64,000 bases of DNA from Eublepharis macularius (GCF_028583425.1 NC_072791.1:15023868-15087867); one strand, 5' to 3'; positions 41,373-53,000 are shown, counted from the stretch's first letter. Made by a program: numbers and translations. The notes: generated from the letters alone by a model not told the origin.

Positions 41373-43140
41373 GTTATTATGGAGATTCCTGGGTAAACAT
41401 GGAGGCTTCCCAACTGCTCAGCAGGTGCAAAAAATGTGAGACAACAATCCCCCTCCTGCCAATTTCCCCTTGCCAATACCTCCATACCTGCATTCGTGTC
41501 TCAGCAAACCAAATTCAGGAGCAGACTGGCTAAGGTGGCTCCTAGTTTTGCCTCCAGAAGCTGTACTGCTCATCTTGAGAGCTGCTCTGGACTTAAGTCA
41601 AAGCCCAGATCAAAAACATTCAAGATGCATCTTACAGTGCAGAACAGAAGGGGCGGGGGGAGACAGTAAGGCTTTGAAGCCAGCACCATTTTACACAAAT
41701 ATTTGTTAACTGCTTATATTCTGTCAACTTTTAATTAATTTTACCTTCTTATTTAATAGGATAGAATACGGTCAACAGGAATACTCAAGGGACATATTTT
41801 GATACGGAAAATATTCATAATCAGAGAACCAAACTGCAAACCAATTATTTCTGTGATTAATTTGTACCTAAGTTTTGTCACGATTTGCATTTCTGTATCA
41901 GTTCCCAAGGAGAGTTGAACAAAGTGCACCACAAGATTCTAGCATTTCATTTTATTTTCAAATCGTATAGATATACTAGTGATCAATGGTTAGGGCATTC
42001 AAGTCCAATTTAAACAAAAACTTCTATAATAGAGACTAAATTAAAAATGCAAATGGGAATCACATTTTGAGAAAGGCTGGAGGCAGCATTAAAAATAATA
42101 TACAGAGTAACAGTAGAATGTGCTACAGTGCAATTAAAAAAATAACCTCTGGAGACAGACTGCTCATTACCACGCGCCCACTGAAATTAGCTCTTTCAGC
42201 AAAACTATTTCTTTCTGCGTTCTTGGTTACATTGGTCAAACTTGAAGAAGAAATCCCACATGGGACTGCAAGTTATTCACTTAGAACAGCCATTCCCTGT
42301 ACAGCCCTTTCTACCATTCACGTTAACATTCTTTATTAGAAAAGCCAAGTGCATTAAATGAAAATGTAAAGGGAGGCAAGTTCTCTAAATACTAGGATCC
42401 TCACCACTGTTAACTACGCAGGGATATATGAAAGGGAAAATCTCCCAGCTGGTTACTGAGAATTTTCTAGTTTTAAAGCATCATAACTATTTGAGTTCCC
42501 TCCAAAGCTTTTTTTCCCCTTTTAATGCACATTCAGCAAATACTTATCCCAATGGTGCAAAGTTACAGATGCTGCTGACTCAAAAGTAAACACCGCTGTC
42601 TTCAATGGGATTTATTCTGTAATGTGCAGGCACAGGATCGCAGTCTACAGAACTGAAAGGAAAAGTGCACCAATACTTAGATACTTATTTGTAAGCAAAT
42701 TCCCCTTTAGCAGCTGATAAAAAAAATGAAGTTAGCTGTTTGCAACTGATTGATAACCAAGATTTTAAAAGGCTGCCTTGGCTCAGGCGAGAGAGACTTG
42801 CACAACTCCCAGGGAATGGGGCCAACCTCTTTCCTTCAACTAGCAGACTCATTCCTGCTACAAACTGCTTTTGTATTGTCCCTCAGTTTCAACAGAGTAT
42901 ACTGTGAGGCATGCAGAACTGCACCTCAAACAAAAAGCGAGTCACACACACACACACACCCCTCCCATTTCTCTAGCTGGACCAAGGTGGTATACTTCAG
43001 AACACATCTGTAGCAGTGTATCATCACAATGTACATTGGGAGAAATCTCCGGATCTATGGACTGAAGGATGGTTTACTGCTCGCCACAGCAGGCAATGTA
43101 TAGAAAGGCAGTACCTTTTCCTAAGCTTTAGATATATAGC
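41373..43140. other. No gene recognised
   Basis: 41940-42330 is AT-rich and may be an old LINE piece (CAATGGTTAGGGCATTCAAG also occurs in similar form at 47920). A CA microsatellite lies at 42943-42960. 42560-42650 resembles the short amniote palindromic elements. Confidence 0.35.
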
Positions 43141-43144
43141 TGTC

Positions 43145-43335
43145 TTGGTTTGCAGCAGAACAGTATGATTGGAGTCCAGTGGCACTTTAGAGACTGAGAT
43201 TTTCAGGGTATGAGCTTTTGAGAGTCAAAGCACTGAAGTATCTGAAGAAGGGAGCTCTGACTCTCGAAAGCTTATACCCTGAAAATCTTGTTGGTCTCTA
43301 AGGTGCCACTGGACACAAATCCTGCTGTTTTCCTA
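43145..43335. mobile_element. Penelope-like foldback element
   Basis: Arms GAGTCCAGTGGCACTTTAGA and TCTAAGGTGCCACTGGACAC are inverted, as are GATTTTCAGGGTATGAGC and GCTTATACCCTGAAAATC. The centre holds the ribozyme-like hairpin 43238-43277 in the right arm. It ends at the putative SGPP1 poly(A) region. Confidence 0.75.
43238..43277 (+). ncRNA. Hammerhead-ribozyme-like motif, core intact
   Basis: GTAT (43238-43241), CTGAAGA (43242-43248), extra A, stem II GGGAG with CTCTC (one G-U), GAAA (43266-43269), GCTT, ATAC (43274-43277) pairing with GTAT. Confidence 0.6.
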
Positions 43336-45187
43336 AACTGTTAGTTTATTATAGTACAAGGCTGAGTTCATAACAAAATAAAGAATCCAATTCCAAATTC
43401 AAATCTATCCCCACCCCACCCCGCAGAAGAACACAGCAAAACAGTATGCTTCTACCCCATTCCAAATTTAAAAACTGTGTCAACACTCCATAAGGTTCAC
43501 AAAATCACCCATGTCTTATTTCAGCATTCAAATATTACAGAGTCAGAAGTAGCAAACCACAGCCCATTGTGCTTAATGGCAAAATGACCTATTGAATTTT
43601 ATGGCTGATTTAACCATGTATTGGCCAACTTAAAAAAAAAAAAGTCATGTCGCTAAAATAAAATAAAAGTCATGGGGAAAGTCAGTCTTGAACATTCAGT
43701 CATATTTTACAAATGGCAAAAAAAAAGTATGTTGTGAAAGACGGAAGGTTCCCCAGAGATGCACAAACTCTCGGTTTAAGCTTTGGTTAATTCTGGTGTT
43801 TGCCAAAGGCTCCGCTTTACCACTGGCTAGCCTTTGCTCAGATCTGGGCAAGTCAGACTTTGCTCTCCAGCAAGGTGAGCTAATAAGGTTTTTGTTCCTA
43901 GGCTGCTGGAGGCTGATCTCCAGAGATCCCAGGGACCACAAGCCACATTAGGCAGCCTTGCTGACACAAGGACCTCTCCATTATTTCTTGTTGTCTACAA
44001 CCTAGCTAGGGCAACCTCACTTTGATCCAGTATATAGCCTTCATCAAGACATTTCTTTTGGTCATTCTGAGGGATTTTTCAAAACCAAAACTGATACCAA
44101 AGCACCCAATTTCCATAGGACAGCTGGCCATAGTCTTGACCATACAATGCAGCAGTCTAATAACTGGGAAGCAGAATTGACAATTTATAATATGCAAGTT
44201 TTGTGCCTGTTTCTACTGAAATTTCTACTGTTAAAACTGATCCGTCAGAAAGAAACTGAATGTAGGGGGGATCAATTTACAGCGAACATTCACATGGCTT
44301 AAATTTGTAATTTTTAACTCTTTCTTTGGAACAAAATAAGTCTATATTACACAATAAATCAGCAGAAAAATATATGTTCTTCCAATAACATACAATGTGC
44401 TTAAAAATATCTATAAAAAGGACTTAAGCATCTGTTCACAGCTATTAAATCCCAATATAAGTTTCTGCTTCCTGCATTTTCATACTTTTAAAATACAAGA
44501 TAAAATCTTTATCCTTATTAGTTATATGACTAACTACATTTTAAAATATCTGCTTAATTCAGTATAATTTTAAAATAAAATAATGGGCTTTCTCGTATAA
44601 ACATCACAGTATATGGTGCTTTTTACTTTAACAACAGAAAGGCACAAGGATCAAGCAAAATATACAGTATCCAAATCTAACTGTTTTGTATCCACAATTT
44701 AAATGTTATTTTAGAATATGAACACACATCTGGAACACTCATTTTTCTAAGCCAGATTTCATTAGAGTGTTGGTCCATTGGAATAGTTTTCCTACATAAA
44801 AGTGGCCCAAAGACACAAATAACTTAATATGAAATGGCTTAAAATGACCACAGCTCAAACTTTTGGATCAGCTATAAACATACCTGCTTTAATACATCCA
44901 AAGAAAGGGAGGTACATTTATAGTCTGAGGCATTAACAGTATATATGCGTTACAAACATAGACACACACACACACGGCATGTTTACAGTTTGTTACCCCT
45001 TTTGTAAGACTACACATGGCGTTTTCCAGGGACCTGAAGCTTCTAGGTCTTAAGAGCCAAGATTTGAGCTGTCTTTGCTTGCCATATATTATTTCAGCAG
45101 CGACTTCTCTGCATCTCTCAACTAGTGCACCTTTTCTGAAAAATGTTAATGGTCCGCCTCCCTTCTCACATCAAGCAAATGCCTCCA
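43336..45187 (-). other. Probable SGPP1 3' UTR
   Basis: About 1.85 kb downstream of the SGPP1 stop codon with no recognisable insertion, in a window where repeats otherwise occur every few hundred bases. It is AT-rich. AATAAA on the minus strand at 43350-43345 could end the transcript at about 43320-43335. The extent is inferred. Confidence 0.45.
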
Positions 45188-45739
45188 TCAAGAAAGTCCC
45201 ATTACACGAAACAGGGAAGGAATGACGAATATGAGCATGAATCCCACCATTCCATAGGTAAAATAACGATAAGGCAGTTCTACTTCCATACGCTGCCGGG
45301 CTTGTCGGACATCATTACAAGGGATGCAGAAGATTTTGCAGGCCAGTGGGATGGTGACTTTCTTCATGGCCGTTTTTGTTAGCAGCAGAATTACCACTCC
45401 AATCAACAACCGCAACATGCATTTTCCAAGGGCAGTCACCGTGAGAGAGGGAACTGTGAAGGGCAGTGCTTCTGGGGAAGGATCTGAAACAAATTTCAGC
45501 AAGTAGTTCACATGAGAACCACAAGCAACTCCTGCTCCACAGCCAAGGATCTGAGCTGTGTCCCCTCGTGATGTACTCCAGGTGTCAAGAGTAAAGGAGA
45601 AAATCCCCAGGGCAAGATGAAGACTGATGATGATTAGTGGAGCGTACTTGAAGGTTAAGTTGAAGCTATCAACTAGGTCCACAACTGGAAGGAAGACAGC
45701 CAGGATCAGAATAGCATAAAAGAATCCAGCAATGACATC
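45188..45739 (-). CDS. SGPP1: Sphingosine-1-phosphate phosphatase 1, last coding exon
   Basis: The enzyme dephosphorylates sphingosine-1-phosphate at the endoplasmic reticulum membrane, lowering this lipid signal and feeding sphingosine back to ceramide. This exon gives 183 residues from [12 protein letters not shown] to FRVMGLS, then TGA. An acceptor CTTCCTCACAG precedes it. The first residue, Asp, completes the third phosphatase motif SR-x5-H-x3-D, whose other residues are in exon 2. Strong family stretches are [48 protein letters not shown] and [17 protein letters not shown]. At least four hydrophobic segments are visible, as expected for a multi-pass membrane enzyme. No stop or frameshift. 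SGPP2 is a relative, but synteny with WDR89 and the residues favour SGPP1. Confidence 0.95.
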   Translation of the reverse strand, partial: DVIAGFFYAILILAVFLPVVDLVDSFNLTFKYAPLIIISLHLALGIFSFTLDTWSTSRGDTAQILGCGAGVACGSHVNYLLKFVSDPSPEALPFTVPSLTVTALGKCMLRLLIGVVILLLTKTAMKKVTIPLACKIFCIPCNDVRQARQRMEVELPYRYFTYGMVGFMLIFVIPSLFRVMGLS

Positions 45740-45849
45740 CTGTGAGGAAGAAAATATGTTGTATGTTAGATTTGTGGTGGCTGAAGGTTTTAGACATGAC
45801 ACAAAGTATTTTTAAAGTAGTTCAAAAATGGCATAGGCATGGAGCAAAA

Positions 45850-46310
45850 AGATCAAAGGGAAGTACCTCTCTTCACTAGTGAGGTCACATTCACTATTCA
45901 ATAGTGACCCTCTGCCAGGTTACTACTGGACTGCTTACTGGGCAGAAGGCAATACAGGAGGGGGGGCCTTTTTGGTTGTGGCACCAAAACTTTTCAACTC
46001 TCTCTGCAAGGAGATTGTCTCCTTCTTTTTATTCTCATCTTCTGCTAGTGTTTCATTTGGTATTCCCTCAATGATTTCTCCTTCCTGCCTCAGATTTTAA
46101 TTTTAAGTGTTATTTTTTATGTTTTTGTATGTGTACTTTAGCTTTTGTTTTAATTGTTTTAATGATGTGGGGGAGGGTTGTTGGTTTTAATAGTTTTTAA
46201 GATGTGATTTTTATTATGTATGTTTTTAATCTGTCAGCTGCCTTGGTGGCCCTGATGAGGGCAGAAAGTCAGGGTATAAATTTTGTATATAAAACAGGTG
46301 TCCATGCTGC
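45850..46310 (+). repeat. L2-type LINE 3' end, in SGPP1 intron 2
   Basis: ACTTTTCAACTCTCTCTGCA near the protein end, then GGGGAGGGTTGTTGGTTTTA, CAGCTGCCTTGGTGGCCCTG, AGTCAGGGTATAAATTTT. Opposite strand to the host gene. Confidence 0.6.
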
Positions 46311-47288
46311 TCACAAATGTAACACACGGTGGCTGATTTCTGCAGGTTAGTAGGTACTTTTTCAGGCACTACAAATTTTCACAGTAGTACGCTTATCATT
46401 TTTGGCTTATTAAGCTGTTCTCATCTTCATAACACATTAAGTCTGTGCCTCTAAATAGTTACGTAGCTGCTACAAAGCCTTTCAGCACTTTTGTCATATG
46501 GTTGCATTAGTATAGCACTATGTTAGTTTTGTCTGTTCCGTTTTACTTGTGTGGTTGTAAAAGTGTGCAGCTGACTCTGTGTGTACTGCTGTCAGTGGTG
46601 GAAAAGGGCTTCAATCATTTGCTAAAGGAAAGCAAGCAAAAGCCCTGAATACCATATGGAGAACAGGGAAAGTAGAAGGATCCAACCTTTTCTTCCAAAG
46701 AGGTACACATCCCCGGGGAATACTTCTGGTAGATCAAAGAGGGTGAGATGCACATGTGAACAAGATGTGTCTCCTTCTACATACACAAAACTCTACATAC
46801 ATTCTACATATGCAAAAGCAGAAGGCCAAAGGCCTTTAAAATCTAACATGCAGATAAACCTGCACATACTTGGTCAAACATTAACAAAGGATTTTGGCCT
46901 ATGCCCAAAGGCAGGCATACTTCAAAGGCTATTGTCTTTAAAAAGGAAAACATGCTGCTTTTTCCAATTTAAAAAAAAATTTTGGTTCTTCAGAAGGAAA
47001 GTTTGAACAAAATCCACATTTTCTGCTGCAAGTACCATAGAAACATCCAGACAGAGCAGCACTGTCTTAAGAACTGGCAACTGCTGACCTCTAATTCAAA
47101 TACAGTACCCCGCCGCCCCCACAAAGCAGGATGGCCACATAATTCCCAATGCTTTCACAAGGCAACCGAGTGAAAAATGTTAAGATTATATGAGGATTGG
47201 CAGAACGTGGAACACAAATCTGATGGCGGATCACTAACCCATTTCTAGTAGATAGCTAAGCACCTGGAAGTTGCTATGATCCTTGCAA
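46311..47288. other. SGPP1 intron 2, nothing recognised
   Basis: No exon-like frame with usable splice sites on the minus strand and no clear repeat. Confidence 0.4.
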
Positions 47289-47289
47289 A

Positions 47290-47322
<33 letters not shown>
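47290..47322. repeat. (ATA)n microsatellite
   Basis: Eleven perfect trinucleotides. Confidence 0.95.
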
Positions 47323-47324
<2 letters not shown>

Positions 47325-47439
47325 ACTATGTGGCCACGATCTGATCTAGTAAGGCACTTCTCATGTCCTTAACCAAAAGCACACACTCAAGCCACTAGTT
47401 ACATATGTTTTAATTGTCAAGAAATCAAGAGAATGTACT

Positions 47440-47635
47440 CTTGCTTTTAAGACTAACCAACTTTATTGTAGCATAAGCTTCTGAGAGCCACAGCTCTCTT
47501 TGTCAGATGCAAGTCAGAGCGGTGGCTCTTGAAAGCTTATGCTACAATAAAGTCAGTCTTAAAGGTGCTACGGGACTCTTGACTATTTTGCTACTACAGA
47601 CTAACACAGCTAACTCCTTTGGATTGACTCTTGCT
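47440..47635. mobile_element. Penelope-like foldback element
   Basis: AAGACTAACCAACTTTATTG, then TAGCATAAGCTT at the left, and AAGCTTATGCTACAATAAAG, TCAGTCTTAAAGGTGCTACG at the right. It continues with CTACTACAGACTAACACAGC, the outer arm found at 30580 in reverse. Confidence 0.72.
47471..47510 (-). ncRNA. Hammerhead-like motif, core decayed
   Basis: On the minus strand: GCAT and ATGC still pair. CTGACAA and AGAA stand where CTGANGA and GAAA are expected, and GAGAGC with GCTCTC makes a perfect 6-bp stem II. Confidence 0.45.
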
Positions 47636-47879
47636 TTGTATTTTCAATTATATCAACGGATCACAGGGATTTTAATTTTTAAAAGTGCCAAACTGAAGCC
47701 AATCTATCCTTGGCTTACATTATACAAGAATAACAGCCAGGTAGCAAGATATTACAAACTACTTTTGAAATAATTTCAAAATCACTACCATGTAGCGTGA
47801 AGGACTGCTGTTAAAGAACAGTCTCCATAGGACTCACTGTACAGTTCTTTAGATTCTGGCCTATGCTTTTATTTACATT

Positions 47880-48600
47880 ATTTATAGTCAGACTTGAGGC
47901 AGATTAGTGTAGATCAATATGATCAATGGCTGGGGCATTCAAAAAACAATGTAATAGTGTAGGGATTGCAGAAATTTGAAAACAAACAGAAATCCAATAC
48001 AGAGCTGAAAAACAATACTGAAACAAAACATAAGCAAATTGACATGACATATTACACAACGTGGAACTATCCAGTAGGAGCATACTTACAGCAACAAACA
48101 GTACACAGTAGTATAGTCTACAGTCCTTATCTTTTTCTAACACATCTTTCTGAACATTTCCTGAAGGCTTAGTCCTATTATCTGTGTCAAAAAGCTCACA
48201 TGTATAATTCAGTTTTGCATAGTTTGTGGAAAACCAGGAGAGTGGATACTTTCCTGATCTCCTCAGGCAGGCCGTTCCATAAAGGGGGGTCGCTACAGAT
48301 AGAGCACATGGATGGGCAGCTGTTGATTTTGCCCATTTGCAGGGTGGCATTTGCAGAAGGCCCCATTCAGATGAGCAAAGCTGCTGTGGTGAGGCACAGA
48401 AAGAGAGGTTATCCTATAGATACGAGGGACCATGGCCATGAAGGGCTTTGTATGTGATAGCCAAAACATTGAATTGAACCTGAAAAATGATGGGAAGCCA
48501 ATGGAAATGACTGCAGGAGGCAGTTAATTCATTTGGTGCAGAGAAGAGACAGGAAAGAGTTAAGCATCCCTGTCCGTTCCCTGCCATTTTCAGCCCCAAA
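47880..48600 (-). repeat. LINE-like element, reverse
   Basis: The left part matches 59230-59420 and 31040-31150 (ATACAGAGCTGAAAAACAAT, GTGGAACTATCCAGTAGGAG). The right part (GGCCATGAAGGGCTTTGTAT, CCAATGGAAATGACTGCAGG) is also repeat-like and extends further 5' of the element than the other copies. Clade unknown. Confidence 0.5.
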
Positions 48601-49825
48601 CTGTCCTCTTTGGAGAAACTGCATTCTTTAATAATGGACTGATATAATTAGTATATGGCATATAATTAGTTCTTAAGTTACCATAATGCTTAACAATTTT
48701 ACTGGGGCATAGGTTTTTGCTGTAACATAATTTGGGAGGATGTGTGTGAATTAGATCCCTCCATTCACTTTTAAGGTGCCATATGACTTTTGTTACTGTA
48801 ATTGCAAAGATGTTACAACTTGAAACAGTACCTTTCATCCCACTATATAAAAAGCAGGCCGTATTTGTGATAACTCATTTTTTATCCCTGTGCATATGCA
48901 CTCGCATGCCCCTCACAGGGATAAAAGGCGAGTCTTCAGCAACACGGCTTACCTCAGAGGCCCTGGGAAGGCTGTGGTGGCAGCAGAAGGCCCAGTGCAG
49001 CGGCACAGCCACTGCAGGGCCTTGGGAGGGTTGTGTCTGAGGAAGGCTGCTTGAGGTGGAAGGAGACATTGATGTTCACAGAGTGGAGTGATATAACCTA
49101 ATATTTTTGGTAGTGTAGTTGCCAAACCACTTGATCAGATATGATGAATTGCAAAGGCAGAACTCCTTCCAGAGAAGGGTACAAATGTTTTGTTAGGGAG
49201 AAGGAAATACAGTCTTTGTTGCTTGCAACAAGACACATTATGAATTTCACACTAAACAAAGGGGAGAATGCTTTTATTGTACAATAGTGTCAAACTCCTG
49301 ATCTGTTTCAATGGCAGCTTCATAAATAAAATCTTTGTACTTAATGCTTGCCTACATTTGCATGAACAAAATAGCATGTGAATCATAAAGGTATAATTGC
49401 ATATAATAAAATACATAGTAGAAATCACTACAATTACAGAAGAGTATCACATTCACATTCTCTTTCTTCCAAGTGCAAATGAGCACAGTTGTGATGTTGA
49501 TTTTCAGTGGCAGAAGTACACGGTGAACCGGCCCTTTGATTGGTTTGTCCCTGTGTATTTAGACATAACTGGCATGTTCACAAATATTTAGTAATGAATT
49601 GTGAGCATGTTTGGCAAAACCATTTTATACAGCACATAATTGTCTCCCCTAACCCTGAAAAAATTTTTAAGGCATAAACCCAATTTTGGGTGGCGATACA
49701 CATAGTGGCAATACTGGAAGTTTTTTAAGCTGCCAATTCTGAGCTTTTTAACAGCTCAGTATTTTAATCATAAATGTAGAAATTCAGTATTTTTACAGAG
49801 CCTGTTGTGTGGAGAAATACAATGA
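48601..49825. other. SGPP1 intron 2, nothing recognised
   Basis: 48930-49070 is GC-rich with CAGCAGAAGG and GGCAGC stretches but is not exon-like. Otherwise AT-rich. Confidence 0.4.
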
Positions 49826-49834
49826 GCTCTAGAG

Positions 49835-50095
49835 AACGGATTCGGCCCCAATTCAGGCTGCTGCAGACCCCAGGAGCACCGCTGGGGTGGCGCGGCGGGC
49901 ACTGGAGTGCTCCGGTGCTCTGGAGCAGGCTGAATCGGGCTGCTATGGAGCCCAAGAGCACTGTTGGGTTAGTGCAACAAGCCCTGGAGTGCTCTTGCAC
50001 TCTGCAGCGGCCCGATCTGGCCCCAATTCAGGCCGCTGCGGAGTCCCGGAGTGCTTCTGGGGTGGCGCAATGGGCCCTGGAGCGCTCCTGAACTC
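49835..50095. repeat. GC-rich diverged tandem repeat, about 3 units
   Basis: Units of roughly 80-95 bp start with similar CGGCCCCAATTCAGGCTGCT, CGGGCTGCTATGGAGCCC and CTGGCCCCAATTCAGGCCGC, and end with GGAGTGCTC-type boxes. Units 1 and 3 are closest to each other. Open frames on both strands are by-products of the GC content. Confidence 0.65.
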
Positions 50096-50900
50096 CCTTC
50101 AAAGGCCACTGACTTAGAGTGGAGTGATTCTGTGTAGGACCACATTGTAAGGCTGCTTTCTTTACCAGCACAAGACAAAAAAATAGTTTGCACATTCTAC
50201 TAAACATGACAAATGTGAGTCAACTGCAGAAACAGCAGTCTTCTCCGCTGCAACTCGTGTGCTAAATGTATTAGTTCTGAGCCAGGTAGATCACTCAATC
50301 ACTTACTATCCCCTATTGGATCTGAAAGCAACAATCATTATTTTCATTTTGTTTACTTAATTGTTTTTCTATTTATACAGGCAGTGCTAAAAACAAAAAC
50401 AAAGTACCACATTGTTCCAATCTCTTGGCAAAAGAAACGGAATGGAGAAAGCAGTTAAACAACTGAGTTTCCTGTACATGTTCTATGTGGTAAGGAAATT
50501 ACTGTGGGAAAGCAACTCTGGATATATAACAATACTTTTAACAAATCAGAGTTCCAGCTGACATACATCCTTTTCACAAGAACATTTTTCCAGAGTGTTT
50601 TTGGTATCTTACACTAAACATGTTAGTTAGGATATATGACAAGTTCTTCACATTGCTGGAATTGATGCAACTAATTTGATAATTTTAAATAAAGTGAACA
50701 GTAATGCTGTTGCATAGAAATTTTTTGGCCTGTGTTTGAGAATTCATTCATAACATTATAGGTTGCTCATTTTCCTTTATCTTCTGAATTGCTAGCTCTA
50801 ATGGTTTCAGAGGTTGTATTGTCGAAGGCTTTCACGGCCGGAGAACGATGGTTGTCGTGGGTTTTCCGGGCTGTATTGCTGTGGTCTTGGCATTGTAGTT

Positions 50901-50941
50901 CCTGACGTTTCGCCAGCAGCTGTGGCTGGCATCTTCAGAGG
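50901..50941 (-). ncRNA. Hammerhead-ribozyme-like motif, core intact
   Basis: Minus strand: CCT, CTGAAGA, T, GCCAGC with GCTGGC, GAAA, CGTC, AGG. Identical to 51123-51163. Confidence 0.62.
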
Positions 50942-51122
50942 TGTAGCACCAAAAGACAGAGATCTCTCAGTGTCACAGTGTGGAAAAGATGTTGGCAGGT
51001 CATTTGGGAAACTCTTACAGGATGACTCAGCTCAACGCCACCCCTCCTGAGTAGATACAAATGACCTGCCAACATCTTTTCCACACTGTGACACTGAGAG
51101 ATCTCTGTCTTTTGGTGCTACA

Positions 51123-51163
51123 CCTCTGAAGATGCCAGCCACAGCTGCTGGCGAAACGTCAGG
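51123..51163 (+). ncRNA. Hammerhead-ribozyme-like motif, core intact
   Basis: CCT (51123-51125), CTGAAGA (51126-51132), T, GCCAGC (51134-51139), loop, GCTGGC (51147-51152), GAAA (51153-51156), CGTC, AGG (51161-51163). Confidence 0.62.
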
Positions 51164-51294
51164 AACTACAATGCCAAGACCACGTCAATACAGCCCGGAA
51201 AACCCACGACAACCATCGTTTCAGAGGTTAATAACGAAAAATCCATTCTGGAACACCTCAGCAAGATAATAGATACAAATTGGGGGCCTATAAA

Positions 51295-51800
51295 CAAATC
51301 ACAGGATACTATAAGCTCTTAGGGGCTTGAGCAAGCCAGTTTCCCCATCCCCCTCCGTTTTTTTCCCTTCCCTCATTTTAACTGATTCTCAATATTCTGA
51401 GGGCAATCAAGCTTTGCAGCTTTTTAATTAACAAAGTAATTTTTCTCTACAAACCAGGAGAACAGAAATCCTTGCCTGTGCCTGCCACGGCACTACTGAT
51501 ATGTACTTAACCATCAAGTCTGCTATTACAGGGAACAAGCAGAGAACCCACAAGCAACCACAGCAGAGTGGTGTTAATCTGGAAACTGAACCTTCTATAA
51601 GGATCTTATAAGAGCTTAAGCGGGCTAATTTCTTCTCTCTCTCTCTCTCTCAATCTCTCTCGTTTCTTTAATGAACTCTCAACCACTCTCAACATCCAAT
51701 GCCTCCTGAAGTATGCTCAGTTCTGATGAAGCTGCTTTTCAAGTAGTTTTTTTAGTTAATTTACAAAGTAATATTTTTCAGTATGTCATTAAGTCCCCAG
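51295..51800. repeat. Diverged tandem duplication, about 300-bp period
   Basis: ACTATAAGCTCTTAGGGGCT to TTAATTAACAAAGTAATTTT (51308-51445) and TCTTATAAGAGCTTAAGCGG to TTAATTTACAAAGTAATATT (51604-51777) share order and several blocks. The second copy has a CT microsatellite at 51634-51650. Confidence 0.45.
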
Positions 51801-51949
51801 AATATGTAGATATCCCTATCTTGTCCATGAGTGCCCTTGGTTTTACTGCCTGTATGACTGACAGTAATGGAAGTGGAAAAGTGGTGGTTTATATACCGAG
51901 ATATCTTAGAATTTTCACAAGGTGAAGTTAAAATAAAATCAAGAGAAGA

Positions 51950-53000
51950 GTTATCAACAGAGGGACTTACTTGTTAATGGTTTACATATATGCAAATCTT
52001 AGAAAGGTTTAAAGTAGACAAGAGGCACTATGATTTTAAACAATCAAAGACTGAATTTGAGATGTATCTATGTATAAATGATGCACAAATTATTGCTAAA
52101 ATGTATAAACTCTTGTTGAAATTTGACACAGAAGATGAGCAAGTGAAAGAATATATTATTAAATGGGCTAAAATTTTTGATATGATATATTAATGGAACA
52201 ATGGGAAATTATGTGGTTAAAAGGGTTGAAGTTCTAGTCTTAAGGAGAATTTTGTATAAGATGATGTACCGTTGGGATATGACTCCTGAGAAATTGGCTA
52301 GAGTGTACAAGGGTATTTCGAACTTATGCTGGAAATGTACTCAACATGAAGGATCTGTTTACCATATGTGGTGGACTTGCAAGAAAGCAAAAAAAATTGG
52401 ACATAAAAACAACTATTAATCCAGAATATTTTAAAGATTATACAACTGAAACCAGAGAGTTTTTGGTTGGGAATGATGGATATACAAGTTGGAAAGTCAT
52501 TACGGAACTCTGTTCTTATATATGATTACTGCAGCAAGACTATTATATACACAAAAGTGGAAGAGTCCAGCACTACCTGCAACAGAGGAATAGTTGATAA
52601 AGGTGCTGGAACTTGCAATGATGGCAAAAATTACAGCACTGATTATGGAGAAGACAGTAAGTTCATTTATTGCTGAATGGAAACCTTTTATAGATTTTTT
52701 ATATGAAATAGACAATAATGATTTGATGACTTGTGGATTTACGGACTAAGGACTATGGACGTAAGAAAAAAGCATTTATTTTTAACATAGCGTAAGAGAA
52801 AATTTGAAAATACTAATATTTGTCACGGAGAAAATCGGAAGCTTCCTTTTAGTTTATATCGTTTTTCTTTATCTTGTCTGTTATTTTTGTTCATCTGTTA
52901 TTTTTATTTGTCTGTTAGTTAGCTGTTGTGTAATTGTATCTTTATCTTTTTTCCTTTTCATTATATAAAACTACTAATTTTTTTAAAAAGGAAATGGAAA
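51950..53000 (+). mobile_element. L1 LINE, 3' end
   Basis: Encodes the C-terminal part of L1 ORF2, in broken frames: IAKMYKLLLKF, YRWDMTPEKLARVYKGISNLCWKC, then GSVYHMWWTCKKAKK (the C-x2-C...H...C cluster at the end of L1 ORF2) and FWLGMMD. A T-rich 3' UTR ends near an A-rich stretch at about 52985. It lies antisense to SGPP1, in intron 2. A plain degraded LINE with several stops. Confidence 0.85.

Larger units (their letters stand above)
50816..51217. mobile_element. Penelope-like inverted-repeat element, internally deleted
   Basis: 402 bp. GTTTCAGAGGTT at 50804-50815 is repeated at 51218-51229 (12-bp target duplication). The arms are the same family as 19284-19924. The left arm stops after GCAGGTCATTT and joins GGGAAACTCTTACAGGATGA, which belongs to the inner end of the right arm, so the spacer and inner left arm are missing. 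Both hammerhead-like motifs are fully kept. Confidence 0.85.
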
